Positions 27,386-36,305 of a stretch of DNA of 64,000 nt are shown here, in pieces. The notes under the pieces were generated by a model that saw nothing but the letters and a program-made list of their open reading frames with translations, made no database searches and was not told where the DNA came from. The position numbers and the translations under genes are program-made. The stretch's first letter is position 1. Every line of letters starts with the position of its first letter. The DNA comes from Hyphomicrobiales bacterium (GTDB taxonomy: Bacteria; Pseudomonadota; Alphaproteobacteria; Rhizobiales; Rhizobiaceae): positions 186,001 through 250,000 of the forward strand of contig UEGR01000016.1 in NCBI GenBank assembly GCA_900465685.1. The letters run 5' to 3'.

Positions 27386-27550
27386 TTCAACACCCCCAAG
27401 CGCCGCAGAGACTGCCTTCCCCAAAACGGGTCGGACTGAAAATCGCTCTCGCATCCGCTAATCTTGACTGTAACTTTCATATATTCCTATAAGAGGTCAA
27501 GCGGGGCTCCGCTTACGTTTGCCACGCATAAACTTATGCAGGAGACCGGT

Positions 27551-28582
27551 GTGAACAGCACAATCGGCGTTTTTCCGTCAGCGGAAGCACATAAGACACC
27601 TACTCTGACGCGACACGCCTTGCGCAAGCGCGGTGTCCGCTTTCTCGATACGGGTGACCAGACGGAAGCGGTTGTCGGCTGCGGCGTTGTGGGCAAAGTG
27701 CGGATGGATTGCGGCGTCTATGCCAATTTCGGTCGTCGCATGCAGCTCGAAGACCTCGAAATGGAGCTTGAGCTCGACGCACGCGTCTGCATCAATATTT
27801 TTCTTGAAGGCTATGTCGAAGCCTCGTTGAACGGCACACCATTGCCCATGCCCAAACGCACTGCAAAAGGGCGGTGGCAGTCTTCGGCAGTTATCGTCTC
27901 CAACGAAAAAGGTGCCCGTTTACGCCGACGCGCCCGAAAGGGACAGTATCTGGACAAGATGGTCATCGGCATGTCGCGCGAATGGCTGCAGCGGTGGGAC
28001 GATAATAAGGAAGTATCGGCAGGGTTCAGAGCACTGCTCAGTGGAGAAACCGGCTTCTGGCAATGGAACCCGGGGCCGAAAGTCGAATTTTTGGCCCGTC
28101 AGATGTTCGATGTCGCCGTGCGTAAACCGCCGTTTGCCGGGCTTCTCCTGGAAAGCAACACGCTTGCCATCATTGCGGAAGCATTGACCACGACATTCAG
28201 CAATCGCAGTGAAGCGGTTGCCCAATCCAGCGATCTTACTGTGCTTGAACAGCAACGCCTTTATGCTTTGATACAGTATATCGACAGGCATTCCGCCCAT
28301 GATCATCTGTCGGCGGCAGACATGTCAGGAGCGCTGGGAATGAGCCAGGCGACACTTCAGCGGCTGGTGCGCAAGGGTCATCATTGTTCGCTGAACGAGT
28401 TCATCCGCTACCGATGGCTGGACGAGGCGCATGAAGCATTGCTATTCAGCAACCATACCATTTCTGACATCGCGTTCGATGCCGGATATATCCATCTGCC
28501 AAACTTCACCAATGCCTTTAAAAAGCGTTTTGGTTATCCACCATCCGCGTTGCGCAAACAGGCAACTGCTCCCGCTCCGTGA
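27551..28582 (+). CDS. AraC-family regulator of siderophore uptake
   Basis: 343 residues from the GTG at 27551, chosen because AGGAGA lies five bases upstream; an ATG at 27536 is the alternative. The N-terminal half is an unrecognised ligand-binding region. The C-terminal 100 residues contain the two AraC helix-turn-helices (LSAADMSGALGMSQATLQRLVRKG and TISDIAFDAGYIHLPNFTNAFKKRFGYPPS). PchR/YbtA-type regulators of this size activate their cognate siderophore receptor genes. It is divergent from the TonB receptor and precedes fepB. Confidence 0.87.
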   Translation: MNSTIGVFPSAEAHKTPTLTRHALRKRGVRFLDTGDQTEAVVGCGVVGKVRMDCGVYANFGRRMQLEDLEMELELDARVCINIFLEGYVEASLNGTPLPMPKRTAKGRWQSSAVIVSNEKGARLRRRARKGQYLDKMVIGMSREWLQRWDDNKEVSAGFRALLSGETGFWQWNPGPKVEFLARQMFDVAVRKPPFAGLLLESNTLAIIAEALTTTFSNRSEAVAQSSDLTVLEQQRLYALIQYIDRHSAHDHLSAADMSGALGMSQATLQRLVRKGHHCSLNEFIRYRWLDEAHEALLFSNHTISDIAFDAGYIHLPNFTNAFKKRFGYPPSALRKQATAPAP

Positions 28583-28679
28583 AACGCAGCCTAATCCCGA
28601 CAATCGAGATTTTGTGATAGCCAAACAAAGAAAATCGGGATTTTGGACTTCCCCCGAGACATGCCGCCAATTTAATAGG

Positions 28680-28696
28680 GATCGAACAGTTCGATC
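28680..28696. promoter_or_regulatory. 17-bp perfect palindrome in the fepB leader
   Basis: GATCGAAC-A-GTTCGATC ends five bases before the CGGAG ribosome-binding site of the fepB-like gene. It could be an operator for the adjacent AraC protein or a hairpin in the leader that controls translation. No Fur box with the classical 19-bp consensus was recognised. Confidence 0.4.
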
Positions 28697-28715
28697 TTTT
28701 CCGGAGATTTTCAAA

Positions 28716-29666
28716 ATGAAAATTGCTGATATCCGCCAGCTACTCGCGCTGTTGATCGCGCTGTGCTTCATGGTGCTTGCACCGATCAGCATTGCCCGGG
28801 CAGATGAAAGCTGGCCGCGAACCTTCATCAACGCGGACGGCAGCACGACCATCATACCGAAAAAACCGGAGCGCATTCTCTCCACATCTGTATCAACCAC
28901 CGGCACGCTTCTTGCCATTGGCGCGCCCGTTGTTGCCAGCGCTTCTGCAGCAAACGGCAAGTTTTTCGCACAATGGGATGCGGTCGCCAAGGAACGCGGC
29001 GTGGAAAATGCCTGGCCCGCAGGCGCGGTAGATCTAGAAACCGTCTATGCCACACAGCCTGACTTGATCATCGTAGCAGTCAGTGGGGCCGGATCGGCGA
29101 AGGATCAACTTGCAGCATTCCGTGAGATCGCGCCAACCATTCTTGTCGATGACGGCAGCGAAACATGGCAGGCACTCGCCGAAATACTCGGCAAGGCCGC
29201 AGGGTTGGAAAAGGACGCCGCTGCAACCATTGCCGATTTCGACGCCTATGTCGCCGCAGCCAAGGCAAAGATCAAAGTGCCGGAGGGCACGACCAATATC
29301 ATCAGCTTCAACGGGGCTGGACAAGCCAATCCCATCGCGCGCGTTGGCGGCCCTCATGCCTCCTTGCTGGCATCACTCGGATTTGCAATCGAAGACCCCA
29401 ACCCGGCCTGGCATACACAAGCCGAAAGCCGGGGAGACTTCGTTTGGGCTCCTTATGAAAACCTCATCGACTTGAAGTCGAACGTCACCTTCCTCCTGCG
29501 CGTGAATGATACGGGTGCCGCCGCTTTCCTGAATGACCCCTTTCTTGCCAATGTGCCATCGGTTAAAAGCCGTCAGGTTTACGGTCTCGGCGTCAATTCA
29601 TTTCGCATCGACAATTACAGCGCACGACAGATCGTCGACGACATCGTGAAGAAGTTCGGAGCCTGA
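28716..29666 (+). CDS. fepB: Ferric-siderophore ABC transporter substrate-binding protein (FepB-like)
   Basis: 316 residues from the ATG at 28716, with CGGAG ten bases upstream and a signal peptide ending SIARADE. An in-frame open extension upstream overlaps the AraC gene and is discarded. The mature part has the FepB/BtuF-type fold, with KPERILSTSVSTTGTLLAIGAPVVAS, DLETVYATQPDLIIV, AFREIAPTILVDD and the C-terminal SARQIVDDIVKKFG. It is the periplasmic carrier of the ferric siderophore to the FepDG permease. The order fepB-fepD-fepG on one strand supports one operon. Confidence 0.9.
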   Translation: MKIADIRQLLALLIALCFMVLAPISIARADESWPRTFINADGSTTIIPKKPERILSTSVSTTGTLLAIGAPVVASASAANGKFFAQWDAVAKERGVENAWPAGAVDLETVYATQPDLIIVAVSGAGSAKDQLAAFREIAPTILVDDGSETWQALAEILGKAAGLEKDAAATIADFDAYVAAAKAKIKVPEGTTNIISFNGAGQANPIARVGGPHASLLASLGFAIEDPNPAWHTQAESRGDFVWAPYENLIDLKSNVTFLLRVNDTGAAAFLNDPFLANVPSVKSRQVYGLGVNSFRIDNYSARQIVDDIVKKFGA

Positions 29667-29709
29667 TTTTTTGAAAGCAGACTGCGCCAGAAGTGGAGCC
29701 GGGGCCACG

Positions 29710-30726
29710 ATGGAACGACGCCATTCGGAGGCGGGCCGTCGTCTGGCTGTTCTTCTGGGGTTGTTCGTGCTTCTGGTGGCCTGCGCCTTGTTTGGCTTCA
29801 CAATAGGTACGCGTCCGGTAACGCTTGCAACAACGTGGGACTCCCTGTTCCACTTCGACGCGCAGTCGAGTGACCATCTCCTTGTGCGCAATCTGCGCAT
29901 ACCGCGCACCTTGCTGGCGATTATCGTCGGTGCCGCACTCGGCGTGGCGGGAACAGTCATGCAGGCGCTGACACGCAATCCGCTGTCTGACCCCGGCATA
30001 TTGGGCATCAATGCAGGCGCATCAGTGGCAATCGTCATTGCGATCACGCTTCTCGGCTTCAGCGATGTAACTTTCTATATGGCATTCGGTGTCATCGGCG
30101 CCGGACTCGCCGGAACCGCGGTTTATCTGCTCGGCAATGTTGGCGCAAAAGACAGTCAGTTGCGCGTTGTTCTCGCGGGGGCCGCGGTCTCTGTTGTCCT
30201 GATGTCGGTTGCCCAGATCGTGCTCATCAACAGCGCGGATCAAGTCTTCGATCAATACCGCAACTGGTCGGTCGGCTCACTGCAAGGACGCGGCTATTCC
30301 GTCTTTCTTCCGGTCGGCGGTCTCACGCTCATTGGCCTGGCTCTGGCATTTTCACTCGCAAGCGCCCTGGACACGGCGGCACTCGGCAGTGATTTGAGCA
30401 AGGCCTTGGGCGCCAATCCAGTCCGGGTCTGGAGCCTTGCTGCAATCTCCATCATATTTCTATCAGGGGCAGCAACCGCCGCCGCCGGTCCTATCGCCTT
30501 TGTCGGTCTGACGGCTCCGCATATCGCCCGGCTTCTCGCCGGTCCGGGCCATCGCTGGCTCTTGCCCTATTCGATGGTTGTCGCCGCCATTCTGGTTACA
30601 ATTGCCGATACGCTCGGTCGCATTATAGCACCTCCCGGCGAGGTCAGCGTCGGCATCATGATCGGTCTTTTCGGCGGACCATTCTTCATCCTGCTCGTCA
30701 GGCGAAATCGCATGTCCCAACTATGA
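29710..30726 (+). CDS. fepD: Ferric-siderophore ABC permease (FepD-like)
   Basis: FecCD-family inner-membrane permease, 338 residues from the ATG at 29710 with a GGAG about twelve bases upstream; a TTG start at 29671 would add 13 residues. It contains the family segments LRIPRTLLAIIVGAALGVAG, QALTRNPLSDPGILGINAG and, near the end, AAAGPIAFVGLTAPHIARLL, the ATPase-contacting loop. The final four bases overlap the ATG of fepG. Confidence 0.92.
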   Translation: MERRHSEAGRRLAVLLGLFVLLVACALFGFTIGTRPVTLATTWDSLFHFDAQSSDHLLVRNLRIPRTLLAIIVGAALGVAGTVMQALTRNPLSDPGILGINAGASVAIVIAITLLGFSDVTFYMAFGVIGAGLAGTAVYLLGNVGAKDSQLRVVLAGAAVSVVLMSVAQIVLINSADQVFDQYRNWSVGSLQGRGYSVFLPVGGLTLIGLALAFSLASALDTAALGSDLSKALGANPVRVWSLAAISIIFLSGAATAAAGPIAFVGLTAPHIARLLAGPGHRWLLPYSMVVAAILVTIADTLGRIIAPPGEVSVGIMIGLFGGPFFILLVRRNRMSQL

Positions 30727-31778
30727 AACAATCACGTTTCACGCGCTCGAACGAATGGATCTGGCGCAGCCGCAGCCTGTCTTTTAGCCTAAAGCCGCGC
30801 TTCGTTGTCTGTATGCTGTTGTTGACAGTTCTGATCACTGTTGCTGGCCTCTTCACAATGACGATCGGCAAGGTCCACATTCCCGTTGGAACCGCGGTTT
30901 CAATCCTGTTCAGTCACAGTGACGCAAGCGCTATGCAGCAGCAGATTCTGCTCAATTTGCGCCTCCCACGCACATTGACGGCCATCTTTACCGGCGCAGC
31001 TCTCGGCGTTTCAGGCGCCATATTCCAATCGGTATCGCGCAACCCGCTGGGATCGCCGGATATCATCGGCTTCAGCATGGGCGCAGCCACGGGAGCCTTG
31101 CTGCAAATCGTTTTCATGGGTGGCGGCCCGCTCGCAGTCGCTGTCTCGGCAGTCGCTGGCGGTATCATAACCGCAGGGATCGTCTATCTTCTATCGTTCA
31201 AAAACGGCACGACAAGCGGCTACCGGCTGGTTCTGATTGGTATCGGCGCTGGCGCTACTCTGAGTGCCCTCAACGGGCTCATGCTTGTTAAAGGCGATCT
31301 GGACAACGCGATCACTGCAAATCTCTGGTTGGCAGGGTCTTTGAACGGTCGCACATGGCAGCATGTCTTGCCCCTCATGGCTGGCTGCCTTCTTATTATC
31401 CCGCTCATCAGCCTTTTCGCCACTCGACTAACCATGATGGAAATGGGCGACGACCAGGCACGGCAATTGGGGATAGGGGTCGAACGAACTCGGCTCGCGA
31501 TGATCTTATGTGCAGTTTTGCTGGCGGGACTCGCAACAGCCGCAGCGGGACCAATTGCATTCATAGCCCTTGCCGCGCCACAACTGGTCAGCCGACTGAC
31601 GAGGATAAATGGGATTCCAATCATCAGCGCCGCGCTGATGGGGGCTTGTCTACTCATTGCTGCAGATCTTTTGATCCAGCTTGCGGCCTTCCGTCTCGTC
31701 CTTCCAGTGGGCCGTGTGACCGGCCTTGTGGGCGGGCTCTATCTCATCTGGTACCTGACACGATCCCGACGGATTTAA
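30723..31778 (+). CDS. fepG: Ferric-siderophore ABC permease (FepG-like)
   Basis: Second FecCD-family permease, 351 residues, translationally coupled to fepD through an ATGA overlap. Motifs: LRLPRTLTAIFTGAALGVSG, QSVSRNPLGSPDIIGFSMG and AAAGPIAFIALAAPQLVSRL. Permease heterodimers of this kind move the ferric siderophore through the inner membrane. Its stop codon overlaps the stop of the opposing fepC gene by four bases. Confidence 0.92.
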   Translation: MKQSRFTRSNEWIWRSRSLSFSLKPRFVVCMLLLTVLITVAGLFTMTIGKVHIPVGTAVSILFSHSDASAMQQQILLNLRLPRTLTAIFTGAALGVSGAIFQSVSRNPLGSPDIIGFSMGAATGALLQIVFMGGGPLAVAVSAVAGGIITAGIVYLLSFKNGTTSGYRLVLIGIGAGATLSALNGLMLVKGDLDNAITANLWLAGSLNGRTWQHVLPLMAGCLLIIPLISLFATRLTMMEMGDDQARQLGIGVERTRLAMILCAVLLAGLATAAAGPIAFIALAAPQLVSRLTRINGIPIISAALMGACLLIAADLLIQLAAFRLVLPVGRVTGLVGGLYLIWYLTRSRRI

Positions 31779-32596
31779 TCATCTCTCGCATCGTCCAACG
31801 GAACCACCATGGGATCACCGGTTATCGGATCGTCAATAACCACACAAGGCAGGCCAAAAACCGTTTCCACCAGTTCCGCAGTCATGATGTCGCGCGGATT
31901 GCCCTCGGCAACGATATGTCCTTGCCGCATGGCAACGATATGGTCGGCATAACGGCACGCCTGATTGAGATCATGCAGAACAGCCACGATCGTATTACCC
32001 TGTCTGCGATTAAGATTACGCAGCAGGTTCAGAAGTTCGATCTGATGCGCGATGTCGAGAAACGTCGTTGGTTCATCAAGCAGAAGCAACGGCGTTTCCT
32101 GCGCCAGAACCATCGCTATCCAGACGCGCTGGCGCTGTCCGCCGGACAATTCATCTACGGCCCGCGCAGCGAGATCGTCGACCCGAGCCGTTTGCATCGC
32201 CCAATTGACCGCTTTGTCGTCCGCCTCAGTCCAGCGTTGCAAGAAAGTCTGATGCGGATAACGTCCGCGGGCAACGAGGTCGGCAACCGCAATTCCATTC
32301 GGAGCAATGGAACTCTGCGGCAGAAGCCCCAAAATACGTGCAACTTCACGGGCAGGAACACGCTCTATCTGCTTGCCATCCAGTATAACCGAACCCTTGT
32401 CCGGCCTGATAATTCTGGCGAGCGCACGCAACAGCGTTGACTTGCCACAGGCATTGGGTCCGACGATGACTGTGAACTTTCCGTCAGGAACGCGTAACGA
32501 CAAATCCTTGATGATCTGTCTGTCGCCATAGGAAACATTGATATTCAATGCTTCAAGTCGATCAGATGAGGACTGTGTAGTGGGAGCTTCAGACAT
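31775..32596 (-). CDS. fepC: Ferric-siderophore ABC ATPase (FepC-like)
   Basis: 273 residues from the ATG at 32596, close to the 271 of E. coli FepC; an upstream ATG at 32641 would add 15 residues and neither start has a strong RBS. Walker A GPNACGKST lies at 46-54, with signature LSGGQRQRVWIAMVLAQ, Walker B LLLLDEPTTFLDI and H-loop VLHDLNQA. It drives the FepDG permease. Unusually it is on the opposite strand to fepBDG, converging on fepG with overlapping stop codons, so it needs its own promoter. Confidence 0.92.
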   Translation of the reverse strand: MSEAPTTQSSSDRLEALNINVSYGDRQIIKDLSLRVPDGKFTVIVGPNACGKSTLLRALARIIRPDKGSVILDGKQIERVPAREVARILGLLPQSSIAPNGIAVADLVARGRYPHQTFLQRWTEADDKAVNWAMQTARVDDLAARAVDELSGGQRQRVWIAMVLAQETPLLLLDEPTTFLDIAHQIELLNLLRNLNRRQGNTIVAVLHDLNQACRYADHIVAMRQGHIVAEGNPRDIMTAELVETVFGLPCVVIDDPITGDPMVVPLDDARDD

Positions 32597-32970
32597 TGAT
32601 ACGACGGTTTCCGGATTATCTCGCCAGTTGACAGGATGCATTTAGAATTTGGTAGCGAGTTGATCGCTACAGCACTACGATGCCGATTGAAATACCATCG
32701 CTCTTCGTATTGCCCGAACAAAATATTGATTAAAAGGTTATCTGAAATTGACCCTTGGCAATTCTGAGCGGCCACAATGAGGCCTAATCTGGAATGTCCG
32801 GTATGGGTCGCTTGCCGACGACAGCCGACTTCGCAGTGCTAGACCAGAAAAATCGTACATTCAGATCAAAGGCATAACAACAACCCGCTCCGAAGGAGAC
32901 CCGTTTCGATCAGGGCTGTATCTTTAACAATCGGGACACCTGCAGCCCACACATCTGCGACGTGCTGTCG
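32597..32970. other. Intergenic region upstream of fepC
   Basis: About 370 bases between the start of fepC and the end of the lysE-type gene, which must hold the fepC promoter. The only structure seen is a short palindrome TAGCGA-N5-TCGCTA at 32653-32669. No gene is supported. Confidence 0.4.
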
Positions 32971-33588
32971 CTAAAAGTGATGACTGACAAGCGCTGCACC
33001 CAATCCCATCAGAATGGTGCCGCAAGTCTTTGGCACGAGCCAACCCGATCTATCGCTGTTGAACCGACCAAAAGCGAATGAGGCGACAGCCACCGCCGCA
33101 ACATCGGCTAGTGAGAAAATCAGGTTCACCACAACGCCCAGAACAAGGAACTGGAGCCAGAGTGGGATTTCGGCTGTCGGTTGTACAAATTGCGGGAGAA
33201 AAGTCACAAAAAATAGTGCTGTCTTGGGATTGAGAACCTCGACAACGATACTATCCCGAAACGTCTTTGATACCGGGCTGCTGGAATGATCGCTCGCCTT
33301 GCTCCAATCAAAGAATATGACGAGCCCCAGCCAGATAAGATAAGCGGCACCGGCAAATCTGATGATCACATAAACGGTCGGGGCATGCTCTATCAACGAG
33401 GCAAGACCGATCGTAGCCGCCGCAATGTGGACATAGCAGCCAAGATGAACGCCGAGAGCAGCCATCAGACCAGCATTGCGACCGTGTGCAAGGGTTTGCG
33501 CAGTCATGTAGAGTATTGCAGGCCCAGGTATACATGCAAATGTCAGCGTTGCGACGGCAAACGGTATCAATAACTCCAGCGACATCAT
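32971..33588 (-). CDS. LysE-family amino-acid exporter
   Basis: 205-residue inner-membrane protein of the LysE/RhtB family with about six membrane segments. It starts LLIPFAVATLTFACIPGPAI with the conserved PGP, followed by AGLMAALGVHLGCYVH and a central FRDSIVVEVLNPKTALFFVTFLPQFV motif. Such proteins export amino acids or related small molecules. Two adjacent ATGs follow an AGGAGG site; the first is used. A perfect palindrome lies 62 bases upstream. Confidence 0.9.
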   Translation of the reverse strand: MMSLELLIPFAVATLTFACIPGPAILYMTAQTLAHGRNAGLMAALGVHLGCYVHIAAATIGLASLIEHAPTVYVIIRFAGAAYLIWLGLVIFFDWSKASDHSSSPVSKTFRDSIVVEVLNPKTALFFVTFLPQFVQPTAEIPLWLQFLVLGVVVNLIFSLADVAAVAVASFAFGRFNSDRSGWLVPKTCGTILMGLGAALVSHHF

Positions 33589-33649
33589 GATGGTTCCTCC
33601 CCCATCGACAAAACGCTGAGAGATTTAGGCTTCGCTGAAGTAGAATGAT

Positions 33650-33667
33650 ATACGGCAGGTGCCGTAT
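33650..33667. promoter_or_regulatory. 18-bp palindrome upstream of the lysE-type gene
   Basis: ATACGGCA-GG-TGCCGTAT, 62 bases upstream of the exporter start. Size and symmetry fit a dimeric repressor site; the regulator is not in the immediate neighbourhood. Confidence 0.4.
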
Positions 33668-33812
33668 TTAAGCGGTGGTCATACTTGGCTAGCGTGCTGT
33701 TGGTTAACGTTTTTCAATGCTCGAAGTGGTCTTCTGCTGCGACGCACGAACTTACTGTCCAATTCAAAATATTGTCAATTTCGGACGGAGGTTGAAGCGC
33801 TAGTGGTCTCTA

Positions 33813-33865
33813 TGTTTCCAACATTTGCTCAGCGCTTGAACCGAGGGATGCAAATGTTGGAAACA
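33813..33865. repeat. Long inverted repeat at the 3' end of phrB
   Basis: Perfect 16-bp arms TGTTTCCAACATTTGC and GCAAATGTTGGAAACA with a 21-base loop, ending five bases before the phrB stop codon. A second pairing is possible: GGTTGAAGCGCT at 33790-33801 with AGCGCTTGAACC at 33831-33842 (11 of 12), which lies in the loop. It may act as a terminator for phrB or be a small mobile repeat unit. There is no long U-tract. Confidence 0.6.
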
Positions 33866-33870
33866 GACCA

Positions 33871-35256
33871 TTAATTGGCTTTAGGTGCGGTGAATGCGGG
33901 AAGCGGGTAAGTTTCTCCCAAAACAATCCCGGCTTCTCGCAAAACTGCCTCTGGCGCCGCAAATGGCTTGTGAATCCAGCGGTCCGGCAGTGCAGCGATC
34001 TCGGGCACCCATTTGCGTACATAGACGCCGTGGGTATCGAACTTGTCGCCCTGCAAGACCGGATTAAACACACGGAAGTAAGGCGCGGCATCCATGCCAC
34101 AACCAGCAACCCACTGCCAGCTCCCCGGATTGCTGGCGATATCCGCGTCCACCAACGTATCCCAGAACCATTTCTCGCCCTCACGCCAGTCGATCTGCAT
34201 GTTCTTGCTTAAAACCGAAGCCACCAGCATTCTCACACGGTTGTGCATCCAGCCTGTCGCCCAAAGCTGGCGCATGCCGGCATCAATCAATGGGATACCG
34301 GTTTTACCCGTCTTCCAGACATCAAACGTCTCTGAATTGTTGTGCCAACGGATATCAGCCAACGTGTCGCGCATGTCGTTTTCAGCAATATCAGGACGAT
34401 GATAGAGCTGATGATAATGGAAATCGCGCCAGATCAGCTCAGAAAGAAATTTTTCACCGCCAGCTTGGGTGCTTTGATCCTGATCCATGAGCGAAAGCGT
34501 AGCATGCCATGCTTGTCGTGGACTCATTTCGCCAAAGCGAAGATGGGGCGACAGTTTTGATGTGCCTTCAAGGTCGGGACGATCGCGATCCCCGGCATAG
34601 TTGCGAATAGTTGCATCAAAGAAATGATATAGCTGGTCAATGGCAGCCGCTTCACCTATCTGCCAAAGACCGCTCATCTTTCTTGACCAGATTGCCTCTT
34701 TGTAGATTTGTCGCTTGGGCTTGTGTTTGACGGTCGATGGCTCAACCCTCCGGTCTTGTGAGGGTAGTGGTTTGCTCACGCCGTGCCTGCGAAGCGATTT
34801 GGCATATGGTGTAAAAACTTGATAAGAACCGCCGTTGCCGGTTTTAATCTCCCACGGTTCCGCCAGCAGATTGCCCGCGAAGGACTCCACATGCAATCCT
34901 TTGTCCTTTAAAATGGATTTGATGAGCGCATCGACTTCTCGTTCCTGAGGAGCATAACGGCGGTTCCAGAAAACGGTATCAAAACCGTTTTCCTCGATTA
35001 ACTGTTCAATGATATTGAGCGCTTCGCCATCGGCAACAATCAATTCGACATTTCGTTCGTTGAGGCTTTTCTCGAGCAAGTTCAAGCTCTGCTCCAACCA
35101 CCAACGGACAGCACCGCCGGGTGCACGCAATTGTGGATTGGTTTCATGTACGAAGAGGGCCGTGACCGTGCCCCCCAGCTTGGACGCGGCTTGAAGGGCA
35201 GGATTGTCAGCAAGGCGCAGATCGTTGCGCAACCAGACAAGCGCTTTCGCGGTCAT
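33871..35256 (-). CDS. phrB: Deoxyribodipyrimidine photolyase
   Basis: 461-residue class I CPD photolyase that uses blue light to split pyrimidine dimers. The N-terminal antenna domain opens ALVWLRNDLRLADNPAL. The FAD-binding C-terminal domain has FLSELIWRDFHYHQLYH, MRQLWATGWMHNRVRMLVAS, and AGCGMDAAPYFRVFNPVLQGDKFD. AAGGA precedes the ATG. The nearest gene upstream on the same strand (DUF1295) is 61 bases away, so they may be cotranscribed. In R. sphaeroides a photolyase gene belongs to the ChrR-controlled sigma-E regulon, and an ECF-ChrR pair lies 6 kb away here. Confidence 0.93.
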   Translation of the reverse strand: MTAKALVWLRNDLRLADNPALQAASKLGGTVTALFVHETNPQLRAPGGAVRWWLEQSLNLLEKSLNERNVELIVADGEALNIIEQLIEENGFDTVFWNRRYAPQEREVDALIKSILKDKGLHVESFAGNLLAEPWEIKTGNGGSYQVFTPYAKSLRRHGVSKPLPSQDRRVEPSTVKHKPKRQIYKEAIWSRKMSGLWQIGEAAAIDQLYHFFDATIRNYAGDRDRPDLEGTSKLSPHLRFGEMSPRQAWHATLSLMDQDQSTQAGGEKFLSELIWRDFHYHQLYHRPDIAENDMRDTLADIRWHNNSETFDVWKTGKTGIPLIDAGMRQLWATGWMHNRVRMLVASVLSKNMQIDWREGEKWFWDTLVDADIASNPGSWQWVAGCGMDAAPYFRVFNPVLQGDKFDTHGVYVRKWVPEIAALPDRWIHKPFAAPEAVLREAGIVLGETYPLPAFTAPKAN

Positions 35257-35317
35257 TCAATGATCCTTAGTTTATGTGTTGCAGAACGTATTTTCGGACG
35301 CGCAGAGGCCACCATAT

Positions 35318-36121
35318 TCATGTCGGGCTCCTTGATCTTCCCTTGCCTTTTCGCGGCCCGAGAAAAAATGCATTGACGCGATGTTGCAGGGCGCGGAATT
35401 TTTCACCGCGCGATTTCAGCATGTGCTCTTCAAGCGGGGGAATGCCGGAGACATGCACCAGCAGCCAATACATCTGGATCGGAGCAAGCAGCGACAGCCA
35501 GCTCCATGACGATGCGGTGATTGCCATCAGCGGCCACGCACACCAGAACAGCCATTCAAAGAAGTAGTTTGGATGTCTGGAATAGGCCCAAAAGCCGGTT
35601 TCACAAATTTCAGTTTTGGCTTCCGAGGTTTTGCGAAACTGCGCAAGCTGCGCGTCAGATAGCGCTTCCCCCGTCAGCGCTATGGCGACGATTGCAATTC
35701 CGACCATATCCCAGAAATATGGAAAGCCGGAGCGACTTACAGCTGCGATATAGACTACCAGAACCAGAATGAAGGCTGCGAGAGCCTGTATCTGCAAAAA
35801 CCAGAAGAGGCGAACGGAAGCGTTTTCGCCCCATTCTTTTATCAGCCTTGCATAACGGGGGTCTTCACCATGGCCCATGCTGCGCTTGGCGATGTGAAAG
35901 CCAAGGCGAAGCGACCACGCCAGAATGAGGATCAGTATCGCTGAACGTCGTTGCCAGGTCGCATCTGCAAGCATGACGGCTATGATTGAGCCCACCCCCA
36001 CCGAAAACGACCAGATGGCATCGATCCAGCCGCTTTTGCCGGTCTTTCTTTCAAGCGCCCAGGCAAATGCCATGATAGCAGACAGGCTAATGGCAACAAT
36101 TAAAAGCAGACCGGGTTGCAT
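35318..36121 (-). CDS. DUF1295 family membrane protein (steroid 5-alpha-reductase-like)
   Basis: 267-residue integral membrane protein with about seven hydrophobic segments and the C-terminal motif ETGFWAYSRHPNYFFEWLFW. This motif defines the ICMT/steroid-reductase-like DUF1295 group, whose eukaryotic relatives reduce or methylate lipid substrates. It has no known bacterial substrate. It sits between phrB and a divergent flavin oxidoreductase-DUF1365-Cfa operon, a combination repeatedly seen near ECF-ChrR systems (from memory), so a membrane-lipid role under oxidative stress is plausible. Confidence 0.82.
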   Translation of the reverse strand: MQPGLLLIVAISLSAIMAFAWALERKTGKSGWIDAIWSFSVGVGSIIAVMLADATWQRRSAILILILAWSLRLGFHIAKRSMGHGEDPRYARLIKEWGENASVRLFWFLQIQALAAFILVLVVYIAAVSRSGFPYFWDMVGIAIVAIALTGEALSDAQLAQFRKTSEAKTEICETGFWAYSRHPNYFFEWLFWCAWPLMAITASSWSWLSLLAPIQMYWLLVHVSGIPPLEEHMLKSRGEKFRALQHRVNAFFLGPRKGKGRSRSPT

Positions 36122-36225
36122 AGGGGACCTTTAGTGGAGAGTTCGCTTTTCCTTATACAATACGTTCTGTTTGACCGGTTGGTTTCTTAAGCGGCACAAA
36201 AAATTAAAATAATTAGGTCGCCGAT

Positions 36226-36255
36226 TGAACCAAACTTCTTCTCAAAACGTAAAAC
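36226..36255 (+). promoter_or_regulatory. Candidate sigma-E-type promoter of the flavin oxidoreductase operon
   Basis: TGAACC at 36226-36231, 18 bases, then TAAAAC at 36250-36255, about 50 bases before the oxidoreductase start. It resembles the TGATCC-N18-TATAAT element found upstream of the ECF sigma gene in this window. The match is partial, so this is tentative. Confidence 0.35.
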
Positions 36256-36305
36256 GATGAAAATGCAGCACACACGCAGCTCAACGCGCGGTGAAGAGAG
36301 GGACT

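Noticed and set aside
31355-32440. 361-codon open frame antisense to fepC
   Set aside because: fepC has intact Walker and signature motifs on the other strand; this frame is biased in composition and unrecognised.
35261-35266. TGATCC on the plus strand near phrB as a sigma-E -35 element
   Set aside because: It faces away from phrB, overlaps the phrB ribosome-binding site on the other strand, and has no gene downstream.
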